A stretch of 64,000 nucleotides of DNA from Burkholderia humptydooensis (GTDB lineage Bacteria; Pseudomonadota; Gammaproteobacteria; Burkholderiales; Burkholderiaceae). The notes beneath the pieces were generated by a model, which was given only the letters and a program-made list of their open reading frames with translations, made no database searches and was not told the DNA's origin. Of the stretch, positions 9,497 through 18,695 are shown one piece after another. Where the stretch lies: contig NZ_CP013382.1 of assembly GCF_001513745.1 (NCBI RefSeq), positions 1,178,001 to 1,242,000 on the forward strand, read 5' to 3'. Position 1 is the stretch's first letter, and each line of letters begins with the position of its first letter. The translations under genes were made by a program, and so were the position numbers.

Positions 9497-10090
9497 TCAG
9501 ACGTCGAAGAACACCGTCTCCCGCTCGCCCTGCATGCGGATGTCGAAGCGATAGGCCGTCACGCCGTTCGCCCGCGCGTCACGCTTTGCGATCAGCGTCG
9601 CGCGCCGTTCGGCCGGCACGTTCGCAAGCACCGCATCGGTTTCGTTCGCGGCCGCTTCGTCGTCGAAGTAGATCCGCGTGAACGCGTGCGTGAGAATCCC
9701 GCGCATCATCACCGTCACGTCGACGTGCGGCGCGTCCGTCTCCGACGTGCGCCCTGGCTTCACCGTATGGACGACGAAGCGGTTCTGCGCATCCGTGCCC
9801 GTGCCGACGCGCGCAAAGCCGCAAAAACCGCTCGCAGCGGCTTCGTCGCGCGACGCCGGATAGCGGCCTTCGCCGTCGACGTGCGTGAATTCGAGCACCG
9901 CGTCGCTGACGACGTTGCCGTCGCCGTCGAGCACGCGGCCGACGAGCAGGATGGGCTCGCCCGCCGCGTCGGGCGTCGCGATCTCCGCCGTGAAGAGGCT
10001 CTTCAGATCGTAGTTGTACTGCTGCGGGCAGAGGCCGTACGCGAAGTACGGGCCGACGGTCTGCGAAGGGGTCTGTTTCAGCGTCGTCAT
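9497..10090 (-). CDS. pcaG: Protocatechuate 3,4-dioxygenase alpha subunit
   Basis: A 197-residue intradiol dioxygenase alpha chain. It starts MTTLKQTPSQTVGPYFAYGL, the usual alpha-subunit opening, and carries the VLDGDG and EFTHVDGEGRYP segments of the fold, with HVDVTVMMRGILTH in the second half. With PcaH it forms the iron enzyme that cleaves protocatechuate to beta-carboxy-cis,cis-muconate in the cytoplasm, the first ring-opening step of the beta-ketoadipate pathway. Its ATG lies two bases after the pcaH stop, so the two are translated together. The other pca genes are not in this window. Confidence 0.93.
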   Translation of the reverse strand: MTTLKQTPSQTVGPYFAYGLCPQQYNYDLKSLFTAEIATPDAAGEPILLVGRVLDGDGNVVSDAVLEFTHVDGEGRYPASRDEAAASGFCGFARVGTGTDAQNRFVVHTVKPGRTSETDAPHVDVTVMMRGILTHAFTRIYFDDEAAANETDAVLANVPAERRATLIAKRDARANGVTAYRFDIRMQGERETVFFDV

Positions 10091-10092
10091 GC

Positions 10093-10797
10093 TCAGCGCT
10101 CCATCGGGGTGGCGTCGCGGCCGCGCAGCACGATGTCGAATTCGTAGCCGAGCGCGAAGCCTTCTTCGGTCGTGTCGATCGAGAAGCGCGAGATCAGGCG
10201 ATCGCGCGCGTCCTCGGGCGTGCCCTGGAAGATCGGGTCGAGCGCGAGGAGCGGATCGCCCGGGAAATACATCTGCGTGACGAGCCGCGAGCCGAAGTAG
10301 TCGCCGAACAGCGAGAAATGGATGTGGTTCGGCCGCCAGGCGTTCGGATGATTGCCCCACGGATACGCGCCCGGCTTGATCGTGAGGAACCGGTAGCGGC
10401 CGTTCTCGTCGGTGACGCACCGGCCCGCGCCGAGGAAGTTCGGATCGAGCGGCGCGTCGTGCTGGTCGACCTTGTGCACGTAGCGGCCCGCGGCGTTCGC
10501 CTGCCAGACCTCGACGAGCGTGTTGCGCACCGGCTTGCCGCCTTCGTCGAGCACGCGGCCCGTGACGACGATCCGCTCGCCAAGCGGCTCGCCGTTCTTC
10601 GCCGCGTTCTTCGTCAGATCGTGGTCGAGCGGGCCGAGATCGGCCGCGCCGTAGACGGGCGCGCGCTGATTGCGCAGTGTCTCCTTCAGCGGAATCAGCG
10701 GCTGCGTCGGACCGCGCTTCACGGAAGAGCGGTACGGCGGATGAATGTACGCGGGATGCGACGGCCAGTCGCGTGGCGCGAGCGTCGAGGAATCCAT
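10093..10797 (-). CDS. pcaH: Protocatechuate 3,4-dioxygenase beta subunit
   Basis: A 234-residue catalytic beta chain. The start at 10797 (MDSSTLAPRDWP) is chosen because it has a GGAGA ribosome site and matches the common PcaH opening; an in-frame ATG at 10827 would add 10 residues. The iron ligands are visible as the Tyr in AGRYVHK, the Tyr in GAYPWGNH and the two His in RPNHIHFS. It carries out intradiol cleavage of protocatechuate together with PcaG. It is divergent from pcaQ, whose product is its expected activator. Confidence 0.93.
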   Translation of the reverse strand: MDSSTLAPRDWPSHPAYIHPPYRSSVKRGPTQPLIPLKETLRNQRAPVYGAADLGPLDHDLTKNAAKNGEPLGERIVVTGRVLDEGGKPVRNTLVEVWQANAAGRYVHKVDQHDAPLDPNFLGAGRCVTDENGRYRFLTIKPGAYPWGNHPNAWRPNHIHFSLFGDYFGSRLVTQMYFPGDPLLALDPIFQGTPEDARDRLISRFSIDTTEEGFALGYEFDIVLRGRDATPMER

Positions 10798-10892
10798 CGA
10801 GAGCGTCTCCAGATTGATGGTTGTCAAGGCGGGATGGAAGGACTTTAGCTAATCCGGAAAGTTATGCAAAATGACGTTTTATCGCTGATCGT

Positions 10893-10907
10893 ATAACCAG
10901 ACGTTAT
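10893..10907 (+). promoter_or_regulatory. Probable PcaQ operator
   Basis: The inverted repeat ATAAC-N5-GTTAT (10893-10897 and 10903-10907) sits between pcaH and pcaQ and has the T-N11-A form of LysR-type sites; it resembles the ATAACC/GGTTA site described for PcaQ in rhizobia. Its right half overlaps the predicted pcaQ ATG at 10906. A direct repeat gttatgcaaaa occurs at 10861-10871 and again at 10903-10913, 42 bases apart, which may be a second half-site. Confidence 0.6.
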
Positions 10908-11907
10908 GCAAAACCGGATCGCCGACGGCCGGGTCAAGTTCCGGCATCTGCAGTGCTTTCTCGCGGTCGCGCAGTTCGGCGGCGTGCAGAAGGCCGCGCA
11001 AAGCCTGTCGATCACGCAGCCGGCCGTGTCGAAGACGATCGCCGAGCTCGAAGCGATCCTCGGCGTGCGGTTGTTCGAGCGCGGCCGGCAGGGCGCGCGG
11101 CCGACGCGCGAGGGGCAGCTCTTCATTCCGCACGCGAGCGCGTGCGTGCTCGCGCTGCGGCAGGGCGTGGGGCTCCTCGCGCGCGAGAGCGGCGGCGCGG
11201 CGGCGACGCTCGAGATCGGCATGCTGCCGACCGTCGCCGCGTCGCTCGCGCCCGCCGTGCTGAAGGTGCTCGCGAGCGAATGGCCGCGCGCGGTCGTGCG
11301 GATCACGACCGCCGCGAACGCCGAGCTGCTCGAGCGGCTGAAGGCGGGCGCGATCGAGTGCGCGATCGGGCGGCTGTCGGAGCCCGAGCGGATGGTCGGG
11401 CTGTCGTTCGAGCATCTGTACAACGAGCCGCTCGTCGCGGTCGTGCGCGCGGGCCATCCGCTCGCGGCGAGCGCTTCGCCCGCCGCGCAGCTCGCGCGCT
11501 ACCCGGTCGTGCTGCCGCCTTACGGCACGATGATCCGGCAGGCGGCCGAGCAACTGCTGGGCGCGTGCGGCGCGCCGCCGCTCGAATCGTTCGTCGAGGT
11601 GCTGTCGGTGTCGGTCGCGCGCGCGCTCGCGCTCGAGAACGACGCGGTCTGGTTCGTGCCGCGCCACGCGGCCGAATTCGATCTCGCGGCCGGCACGCTC
11701 GTGCGGCTCGCGCTGCCCGTCGAGGGCGCGGACGAGCCGGTCGGGCTGATCCTGCGCACCGACGCGCAGCCGTCGCCCGTCGCGCGCGCGCTGATCGACG
11801 CGGTGCGGGCGGTTGCGCGGCGGCGGCGGGGCGCGGCGGGCGGGCGCGCGCGCGGCGGGCGGGGCGCGGCGAACCAGCGGCGCGGCGGGGGCGGGCGCAA
11901 CGCGTGA
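10906..11907 (+). CDS. pcaQ: LysR-type regulator of protocatechuate catabolism
   Basis: A 333-residue LysR regulator. Residues about 10-65 form the winged helix-turn-helix, beginning KFRHLQCFLAVAQFGG, the pattern typical of PcaQ/GbpR-like proteins, with SITQPAVSKTIAELE as the recognition region. The remainder is the effector-binding domain. It is divergent from pcaHG and should activate them in response to beta-ketoadipate-pathway metabolites. The final 30 or so residues are an Arg/Gly-rich low-complexity tail not normal for the family. The start lacks a clear ribosome site and lies inside its own predicted operator, pointing to autoregulation. Confidence 0.85.
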   Translation: MQNRIADGRVKFRHLQCFLAVAQFGGVQKAAQSLSITQPAVSKTIAELEAILGVRLFERGRQGARPTREGQLFIPHASACVLALRQGVGLLARESGGAAATLEIGMLPTVAASLAPAVLKVLASEWPRAVVRITTAANAELLERLKAGAIECAIGRLSEPERMVGLSFEHLYNEPLVAVVRAGHPLAASASPAAQLARYPVVLPPYGTMIRQAAEQLLGACGAPPLESFVEVLSVSVARALALENDAVWFVPRHAAEFDLAAGTLVRLALPVEGADEPVGLILRTDAQPSPVARALIDAVRAVARRRRGAAGGRARGGRGAANQRRGGGGRNA

Positions 11908-11965
11908 CGCCGGCGGTTGGCGTGCGCCGCCGCGCCGTCCCGCGCGACCAACGACGAGCGTCCGC

Positions 11966-12637
11966 TCACGCCATGCCGAGCTTCCCGAAATCGAAGCGTT
12001 CTTCCGACAGCAGGAAGCCGCTCGATTTCTTGCCCGGCTCCGAGCCCTTGATCTGGCATTGCTTGAGCAGCGAGAGATACGTGTTCTGCCTGTAGCCGCT
12101 GTCCGGCGCGGGCTCGACATAGCGCACCCACAGCTCGAGCGCGTCCTTGTTCGGCATCGCGATGAAATGCCCGGCGTCGCGCAGGGTGTTGACGTACGCG
12201 CTCGACATCCACCATGCATACGCAGTGCGGCTGCGCGTCAGCTCGCCGCGCGTATCGACGAACAGCACGCACGCGAGCGCCGAATTGGGCGTCGCGCAGA
12301 TCAGATCCAGGTCGGACGGCTTGATCGGGAAATAGCCTTCCCAGCTCGGCCGCTCGCCTTTTTCCTTCGGCGACGCGACGGGCGCGGCCTGGCGGCTCTT
12401 GACCTGCACGTAGACCGGCGTTTCGGGCACGCCGCGCTCGACGGGCCGCGGCGCATCGTCGAGCCGCGACAGATGCCGGTACGCGCGCGTGACGACGAGA
12501 TCGAAGCCCTTGTCGATCGGCAGCTTGAACGCCTCCATGTTGTGGCGGAAGCACTCGGACATGATGTAGTGCTCGCCGGCCGCGCCGATGTAGAGGAATT
12601 CGGTGGGAACGGATGATGACGATTTCGCGTTGGCCAT
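11966..12637 (-). CDS. Putative PD-(D/E)XK nuclease-fold protein
   Basis: A 223-residue protein, start MANAKSSSS at 12637. No exact family is recognised, but the first 85 residues have the layout of a PD-(D/E)XK core: GAAGEHYIMSE (Glu22), then KGFDLVV (Asp46), then VYVQVKSR (Gln78-x-Lys80). In restriction-like proteins of this kind these residues hold the metal. The rest has several aromatic segments and no membrane helix. It stands alone, convergent with pcaQ, with no methylase or toxin partner beside it. Function could be DNA repair, defence or a domesticated remnant. Confidence 0.65.
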   Translation of the reverse strand: MANAKSSSSVPTEFLYIGAAGEHYIMSECFRHNMEAFKLPIDKGFDLVVTRAYRHLSRLDDAPRPVERGVPETPVYVQVKSRQAAPVASPKEKGERPSWEGYFPIKPSDLDLICATPNSALACVLFVDTRGELTRSRTAYAWWMSSAYVNTLRDAGHFIAMPNKDALELWVRYVEPAPDSGYRQNTYLSLLKQCQIKGSEPGKKSSGFLLSEERFDFGKLGMA

Positions 12638-13218
12638 GTCGTGAATGAACGTTGTTTGAGTCGGAGCGGCGGTTGCGCCGCTTGCAGTTCGAATGCGCGA
12701 TGCTTGGGCGCGTTTCGGCGTTTGGCGCCCTAAGCGAATCGCGCATCCGGTCGAACGCGTTGTTCGGCGCGCTTGCGCGTCATGCAAAAGTACGCCGGAC
12801 GGCATCGCGCGCGCAAGCGCGCCTCGCATCGCCGGGCTGCGCCCGCGGCCGCGCGGGCATGGCGGAAACGAATCGGCGGCAACGTGCGCTGTGGGCGTTA
12901 TCGGCGTCGATCGGGCGTTCTTGAGCACTTTCCTGCGACGTGAATCGGATTGCAGTGCGCGAGGTCAACATTGCGCCGAACGTTCGATAGAATGGCCGCT
13001 CGTCGCGTTGCGCGACGTCGATTCAAAATGCCTTCCGATCGATTGCCCCGCGTCGCCGATCCGGCGCGCCGACGCACTTTGTGATCGGAATTTTCCGATC
13101 CGGTTCGGTCTGTCGGCGCGCGATGCGCGCCGTTTCGATGCGCGTCGTGCCGCGCGCGTCGCAGACAATGGCCGACGATGTTTTTCGTGACGAAGCGCAT
13201 CGCGCTCATCAGACAAGC
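12638..13218. other. Intergenic region with no supported gene
   Basis: About 580 bases separate the PD-(D/E)XK-like gene from the cyclase. Both strands carry only short reading frames with no family resemblance. The last 140 bases are open in frame with the cyclase gene, so a longer N-terminus for it cannot be excluded (in-frame ATG at 13081 and 13168). A TAGAAT hexamer at 12988-12993 could be a -10 element. Confidence 0.4.
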
Positions 13219-14739
13219 ATGAAATCGATACATGCCGGCTTGCGCCGACGGCGAGGGCCGTCGCACCGGATGCCGCTCGGCTACATGGTGATCGCCGGCG
13301 CGGTGGCGATTGCGATCGTCATGATGTCCATCTGCGCGGCGATCCTGCGCGACAGCCGCGACGACGCATTCGAGCACGCGCAACGCGCCGCGCGCAACAC
13401 GCTGCAGATGATCGAGCGCGACGTCGCGCGCGGCTTTCGTCTGTACGACCGCACGCTCGCGCGCATCGCCGCGCAGCTCGGCGAGCGCCGCATCGCCGCG
13501 CTGCCCGCCGACCTGCGCCGCGAGATCCTGGTCGATGCCGCGGCGGCCGCGAACGAGGCCGGCGTGATGTACGTGCTCGACGCGCGCGGGCATGTGACGT
13601 TCGCGTCGACGAGCGGCCCGCTGCCGACCGCGAGCTTCGCGTCGTACGATTTCTTCGCCGCGCAGCGCGACGCGCCGACGCTCGGCACGTATCTGAGCGG
13701 GCCGTACCGGATGCCGTCGCGCGACGGCGAGCCGTGCATCGCGCTGTCGCGCCGCATCGAGCGCGCGGACGGCGCGTTCGCGGGCGTCGTCGTGCTCGCG
13801 GTGCGCGTCGCGTATTTCCAGCAGTTGCTGGCGGCGGCGAGTGCGGGCCCCCACGGCGCGCTCGCGCTGATGCACGCGGACGGGCGCGTCCTGATGCGGA
13901 TTCCGTTCGACGAGAAGTCCGTCGGCCTCGACCTGAGCGGAACGAGCCTCTACTCGCGCATGCAATTCGGCCGCTCGGGCGAGTTCTTCGACGTCGAGCC
14001 GATCGATCACGTGAAGCGCTTCTACCTGTATCGTCGGCTCGACGACGTTCCGCTGATCGTGCAGGTCGCGCTCGCGGACGACGACATCCATGCGACGTGG
14101 CGTGTGCGCGCGTGGCGCTTCGGCGTGCTCACGGGCGTGTTCGCGCTGATCTTCGTCGTGATGAGCGCGTATCTCGCGCATTCGCTGTGGCGCAAGTCGA
14201 CGGCCGAGGCGGCGCTCGCGCGGCTCGCCGGCACCGACAGCCTCACGGGCCTGCACAACCGGCGCGCGCTCGACGAGACGCTCGAGCGCGAATGGCGGCG
14301 CGCGATGGGCGGCGCGCGTCCGCTCGCGATCCTGTTCGTCGACATCGACCACTTCAAGCGCTACAACGACACATACGGCCATCAGGTCGGCGACGAGGTG
14401 CTCGCGACCGTGTCGCGCTGCATCGCGCAGCAGGCGGCACGCTTGGGCGACGTCGTCGCGCGCTACGGCGGCGAGGAATTCGTCGTCGTGCTGCCGGATA
14501 CGCCGCGCGGCGGCGCGCTCGTCGTCGCCGAGCGCGTGCGTCTCGGCGTGCGGATGCTCGGCATCGAGCATGAAGGCTCGGAGGTCGGGTTCGTCACGGT
14601 CAGCGTCGGCGTCGCGGTGTGGCAGCCGGACGGCGCGTCCGCGCCGCCCATCGCCGCGATCGTCGAGGCGGCCGATCAGGCGCTCTATCAGGCGAAGGCG
14701 GGCGGGCGCAATCGCATCGTCGACGTCGGGCTCGGTTGA
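13219..14739 (+). CDS. Membrane-bound diguanylate cyclase with periplasmic Cache-like sensor
   Basis: About 506 residues from the chosen ATG; upstream in-frame ATGs exist but add residues unlike a membrane leader. A first membrane helix (about 17-40) is followed by a periplasmic domain of roughly 250 residues with the look of a double Cache sensor, then a second helix (about 305-325) and a GGDEF domain. The active site is intact as RYGGEEF (GGEEF 417-421), and an RxxD inhibitory site (RLGD) lies five residues upstream, so product inhibition is expected. It makes c-di-GMP from GTP in response to an external ligand that cannot be named from sequence. Confidence 0.85.
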   Translation: MKSIHAGLRRRRGPSHRMPLGYMVIAGAVAIAIVMMSICAAILRDSRDDAFEHAQRAARNTLQMIERDVARGFRLYDRTLARIAAQLGERRIAALPADLRREILVDAAAAANEAGVMYVLDARGHVTFASTSGPLPTASFASYDFFAAQRDAPTLGTYLSGPYRMPSRDGEPCIALSRRIERADGAFAGVVVLAVRVAYFQQLLAAASAGPHGALALMHADGRVLMRIPFDEKSVGLDLSGTSLYSRMQFGRSGEFFDVEPIDHVKRFYLYRRLDDVPLIVQVALADDDIHATWRVRAWRFGVLTGVFALIFVVMSAYLAHSLWRKSTAEAALARLAGTDSLTGLHNRRALDETLEREWRRAMGGARPLAILFVDIDHFKRYNDTYGHQVGDEVLATVSRCIAQQAARLGDVVARYGGEEFVVVLPDTPRGGALVVAERVRLGVRMLGIEHEGSEVGFVTVSVGVAVWQPDGASAPPIAAIVEAADQALYQAKAGGRNRIVDVGLG

Positions 14740-14863
14740 GTCGAGCCCGGTGGGCGCGGCGGGGCGGCGTTTGGCGGCATCGGCGAGCGGATCGGGCGCG
14801 AACGACGCGGGCCGTTCGCCATAGAATGACCTTCCCCCGACATGAGAACGAGAAAGGTGCGCA

Positions 14864-15532
14864 ATGAACGAACGGCAATGGAGCGCGGTCGACGATTTCT
14901 TCTGTAGCCAACTGGCGCCGTCCGATCCGGCGCTGGATGCGGCGCTGGCGTCGAGCAGGGCGGCCGGCCTGCCCGCGATCAACGTCACCGCGAATCAAGG
15001 CAAATTCCTGAACCTGCTCGCGACGATTCGCGGCGCGCGCCGGATTCTCGAACTCGGCACGCTGGGCGGCTACAGCACGATCTGGCTCGCGCGGGCGCTG
15101 CCGCCGGGCGGCGCGCTGGTCACGCTCGAGGCGAACCCCGATTACGCGGCGCTCGCGCGCGAGAACATCGGGCGCGCGGGACTGGACAGCGTCGTGTCGG
15201 TCGTCGTCGGCCGCGCGAAGGAGAGCCTCGAGCGGCTGATCGCCGAGCGCGCCGAGCCGTTCGATCTGATCTTCCTCGACGCCGACAAGGACAGCTATCC
15301 GGCGTATCTGCCGCTGACGGTCGCGCTGTCGCGTCCGGGGACGGTGATCGTCGCCGACAACGTCGTGCGGCAGGGGCGCGTCGCGGACCCGCAGAACCAT
15401 GACCCGGACGCGCTCGGCGTGCGCGAATATTTCCGGCTGATCGCCGCGCATCCGCGCCTGTCGACGACCGCGCTGCAGACCGTCGGCTCGAAGGGCTGGG
15501 ACGGGTTCGCGCTGACGGTCGTGACGGCGTAG
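14864..15532 (+). CDS. SAM-dependent class I O-methyltransferase
   Basis: A 222-residue COMT/CCoAOMT-type methyltransferase. The SAM-binding motif I is ILELGTLGGYSTIWLA (about 63-78) and the acidic metal/substrate site is FLDADKDSYP followed by VADNVVRQG, all typical of the family. Bacterial members methylate catechol-like hydroxyls using a divalent metal. A GA-rich ribosome site precedes the ATG at 14864. It is convergent with the DAHP synthase gene, so context does not reveal its substrate. Confidence 0.85.
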   Translation: MNERQWSAVDDFFCSQLAPSDPALDAALASSRAAGLPAINVTANQGKFLNLLATIRGARRILELGTLGGYSTIWLARALPPGGALVTLEANPDYAALARENIGRAGLDSVVSVVVGRAKESLERLIAERAEPFDLIFLDADKDSYPAYLPLTVALSRPGTVIVADNVVRQGRVADPQNHDPDALGVREYFRLIAAHPRLSTTALQTVGSKGWDGFALTVVTA

Positions 15533-15543
15533 GCCGTCGGCCG

Positions 15544-16662
15544 TCAGGCCGTGCGCCGCCGCCGCACCGCCTGCGCGAGCGCGTCGAGCACGGGCTCGGT
15601 CTGCGCCCAGCTCAGGCACGCGTCGGTGATCGACACGCCGTATTGCAGCGGCGTGCCGGGCTTCAGATCCTGCCGGCCGGCCTCCAGATTGCTCTCGACC
15701 ATCACGCCGGTGATGCGCCGCTCGCCGTCCGACAGTTGCCGCGCGAGGTCCTCGGCGACGTTGACCTGCCGCAGGTGCGACTTGTTCGAATTCGCGTGCG
15801 AGCAGTCGACCATCACCTGCTCGCGCAAGCCCGCCGTGCGCAGCACCGCGCACGCTTCGTCGATGCTCGCGCGGTCGTAGTTCGGACCCTTCTTGCCGCC
15901 GCGCAGGATCACGTGCGCGTCTTCGTTGCCGCGCGTCTCGAAGATCGCGGCCATGCCCATCTTCGTCATGCCCATGAACGCGTGGCTCGCGCGCGCCGCG
16001 ACGATCGCGTCGGCCGCCACCTGCACGCCGCCGTCGGTGCCGTTCTTGAAGCCGATCGGGCAGCTCAGCCCCGACGCGAGCTGCCGGTGGCTCTGGCTCT
16101 CGGTCGTGCGCGCGCCGATCGCGCCCCACGCGATCAGATCCGCGATGTACTGCGGGCTCAGCAGATCGAGGAATTCGGTGCCGGCGGGCAGGCCGAGCGC
16201 GTTGATGTCGATGAGCAGCCGGCGCGCGGCGCGCAGCCCTTCGTTGATGCGGAAGCTGCCGTCGAGGCGCGGATCGTTGATGTAGCCCTTCCAGCCGACC
16301 GTCGTGCGCGGCTTCTCGAAATACACGCGCATCACGATCAGCAGATCGTCGCACAGTGCGTCGGCGGCGGCCTTCAGCCGGCGCGCGTAGTCGAGCGCCT
16401 GGTCGTGATCGTGGATCGAGCATGGGCCGACGATTGCGAGCAGGCGGTCGTCGCGGCCGTGCAGCACGCCGCCGATCGCGTTGCGGCTCGCCTCGACGAG
16501 CGCCTGGACGGCGCTCGGCACGGGCAGTTCGTCCTGCAGCAGCGCGGGCGCGATGAGCGGGCGCACCGCGCCGATGCGCACGTCGTCGATGCGCGTCGTG
16601 TCTTGCGTCGTGTCGGCGGAACCGGCTTCCCGGTCGCGCTGCGGATTGTCGATGTTTTGCAT
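15544..16662 (-). CDS. aroG: 3-deoxy-7-phosphoheptulonate synthase (DAHP synthase, class I)
   Basis: A 372-residue class I-alpha DAHP synthase that condenses phosphoenolpyruvate and erythrose 4-phosphate at the entry to the shikimate pathway. Diagnostic segments are VGPCSIHD, FEKPRTTVGWKGYINDP, GLPAGTEFLD, GAIGARTTESQSHR and the metal-binding DCSHANSNK. About 45 N-terminal residues precede the regulatory helix and barrel. Which aromatic amino acid inhibits it cannot be read safely, so the symbol aroG is used generically. It is transcribed alone. Confidence 0.9.
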   Translation of the reverse strand: MQNIDNPQRDREAGSADTTQDTTRIDDVRIGAVRPLIAPALLQDELPVPSAVQALVEASRNAIGGVLHGRDDRLLAIVGPCSIHDHDQALDYARRLKAAADALCDDLLIVMRVYFEKPRTTVGWKGYINDPRLDGSFRINEGLRAARRLLIDINALGLPAGTEFLDLLSPQYIADLIAWGAIGARTTESQSHRQLASGLSCPIGFKNGTDGGVQVAADAIVAARASHAFMGMTKMGMAAIFETRGNEDAHVILRGGKKGPNYDRASIDEACAVLRTAGLREQVMVDCSHANSNKSHLRQVNVAEDLARQLSDGERRITGVMVESNLEAGRQDLKPGTPLQYGVSITDACLSWAQTEPVLDALAQAVRRRRTA

Positions 16663-17264
16663 GGTGGGGTTCCGGTTCTGCTGAATCAGCCACGATTATG
16701 GCATTCGCGCCGAGCGCGGCGCCCCGATCGGTTGCGCGTCGCGCTGCGCCGCCGCAAACGATCGCGTCATGTCATAGCCTGACGAGTCCCTCTTTCGGCT
16801 GCGCAGCGGACGGCGATGGCGCACTGGCCAACCAGCAGTGTGCCGCCCGTGCTTCGTCCGTGCCGTCATTGCGTTTCATCGTGGGTCGATATGTGAGCGC
16901 GTCGCTGATTTTGCTGCGAGAAAAATTTCCAATAGCCATCAAATAGAGAAATTCAGCCGACAGTCATTTTTGATGTAGGAGTCTTTCCGTTGATGTCAGG
17001 CTTTTCCTACACGGCGCACGCCGGCGAACCAGTTGCCTCGGCGAAAGCCATTTTCGCGAATGCGCCGCTTCCTTTCATCTCTTTCATTCTTTTCCCGGCA
17101 CGGCAGCGACGGTCGTTCGCCCGCTTCTGGCGTGATTTTCACTTATTGAAAAACAGGCTGGTTGAGTTATTTAAAATGGATATTCCCTTCGTGTTTCCCC
17201 CGATATATTCGCGGCTATTTCCGCCGATATCCAAGGAACAAGGACGGCCGGAAATGGGGGCATC
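16663..17264. promoter_or_regulatory. AT-richer intergenic region before the signalling island
   Basis: About 600 bases without a convincing gene. From about 16880 the base composition drops well below the neighbours in G+C, with tracts such as gagaaaaatttcc and gttatttaaaatgg. A possible promoter for the downstream response regulator is TTGAAA (17146-17151) with TATTTA 16 bases later (17168-17173); the match is modest. The abrupt composition change marks the edge of the signalling island and could reflect acquired DNA. Confidence 0.35.
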
Positions 17265-18695
17265 ATGATCGAACATGAAAAGGTGACGAATCCATTTATC
17301 CCTGTTAATGATGGGGGGGCGGACATCGACAATGGAGCGCCAGCGACATTCGCGGAACATGAAGCGAGTGCATCCGCGCCTGCGCCCACCGTCCTGCTCG
17401 TCGACGACGAACTTGGCGTGCTTTCGTCACTCAGGCGCCTGTTCCGAACGACCCAATACCAGGTCCTGACCGCCGACAGCGCCGCTGCAGCCCTGGACAT
17501 TCTCGCCTGCAACACGGTAGACGTCATCATCTCCGACATGCGGATGCCGTACATGAACGGAGCGGATTTCCTCGCCCGCGCGCGGACGCTGTACCCGGAT
17601 ACGACCCGCATCCTGCTCACCGGCTATTCGGAGATCGACCTGGCCGTGCGGGCCATCAACGAAGGGGCCGTCTACCGTTACCTGACCAAGCCCTGGGACG
17701 ATCGCGAGGTGCTGCTCGCCGTCGACGAGGCGATCGAGCAGCAGCGGCTGCGCCGTGAAAACGCGCGGCTGGGCGAGGTCGCCAGCCGGCAGAACGAGGC
17801 GCTTCGCACTTTCAATACCGCACTCGAAGTCCAGGTGCACGCCCGCACCGAGGAGCTCCGTCAGACGGTGATGTTTCTCGACGATGCCCAAAGCGACCTG
17901 AAGCACAACTTCACGGCGATGGTTCAGGTTTGCGCGAACATGATCGAGCTGCGCTGCGGTGTGATGGGGGGCGAATCGCTGCGGATCGGCGAAGCTGCGC
18001 GCAGTCTTGCGCTGGCTTTCGGCATGAGCGGTCTGCAGGCGCAGGAACTGTTCTTCGCGGGGCTGCTGCACGGCATCGGCAAGCTGTCGCTGCCGGACGA
18101 ATTGCTGCGCAAGCCGCTCGATCGCATGTCCGCGGAAGAAAGCCAGTTGTACTACCAGCATGCGCTGCGTGCGCAGATGGTGCTTACGCCCGTGCAGCAG
18201 CTCCAGTCTGTCGCGCACATCATCCGCCATCAGTACGAGCGCTTCAATGGACGCGGCACGCCCGACGGCCTCGCAGGGGAGGAGATCCCGTTCGGCTCGC
18301 GCCTTCTCGCGGTGGCGCGCGACTTCGAGGCGTTGCGCGGAGGCAGCATGGTCAGCCAGCCGTTCACGGCAGAACAGGCGCTCAGGATGCTCGTGTCGCA
18401 GTCGGGCATGCGCTACGACCCGGCGATCGTCGAGCAATTCGTTGCCCTGTCGAAAGATCCCTCTGCGTTGGCGGGACCGGAAGCGGTCTCGCAAGTCAAC
18501 GCCTCGCAACTGCGGGAGGGCATGCGGCTCGCCGGCGATCTGCGTACCAACGGCGGCATTCTGCTCGTGACCCGGGGCAGCGTGGTGTCTTCGCACCAGG
18601 TCGCGCAGCTTCGGCGATTCGAGGCACAGGAGGCAGCGCCGTTCGAGATCGTGATTCACGAGTCTGCCGGTGCGGTGCCGCAGCGCAACGTGTGA
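17265..18695 (+). CDS. Response regulator with degenerate HD-GYP domain
   Basis: A 476-residue protein. An N-terminal receiver domain (about 45-160) has its phosphoacceptor Asp91 in IISDMRMP and the KPW segment near its end. A short coiled coil (about 165-205) leads to an HDOD/HD-GYP-like domain (about 215-385). The catalytic residues are not those of an active phosphodiesterase: HD has become HG (LLHGIGKLSLPDE), the HHE pair is QYE, GYP is GTP, and the DVFDAL metal-binding Asp is Arg. The fold is kept but c-di-GMP hydrolysis looks unlikely. It opens a group of sensory genes on the same strand and probably acts as a phosphorylation-dependent binding partner. Confidence 0.85.
   Translation: MIEHEKVTNPFIPVNDGGADIDNGAPATFAEHEASASAPAPTVLLVDDELGVLSSLRRLFRTTQYQVLTADSAAAALDILACNTVDVIISDMRMPYMNGADFLARARTLYPDTTRILLTGYSEIDLAVRAINEGAVYRYLTKPWDDREVLLAVDEAIEQQRLRRENARLGEVASRQNEALRTFNTALEVQVHARTEELRQTVMFLDDAQSDLKHNFTAMVQVCANMIELRCGVMGGESLRIGEAARSLALAFGMSGLQAQELFFAGLLHGIGKLSLPDELLRKPLDRMSAEESQLYYQHALRAQMVLTPVQQLQSVAHIIRHQYERFNGRGTPDGLAGEEIPFGSRLLAVARDFEALRGGSMVSQPFTAEQALRMLVSQSGMRYDPAIVEQFVALSKDPSALAGPEAVSQVNASQLREGMRLAGDLRTNGGILLVTRGSVVSSHQVAQLRRFEAQEAAPFEIVIHESAGAVPQRNV

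Noticed and set aside
16698..17268. Short open frames in the intergenic region before the response regulator
   Set aside because: No ribosome sites or family patterns, and composition fits non-coding DNA.
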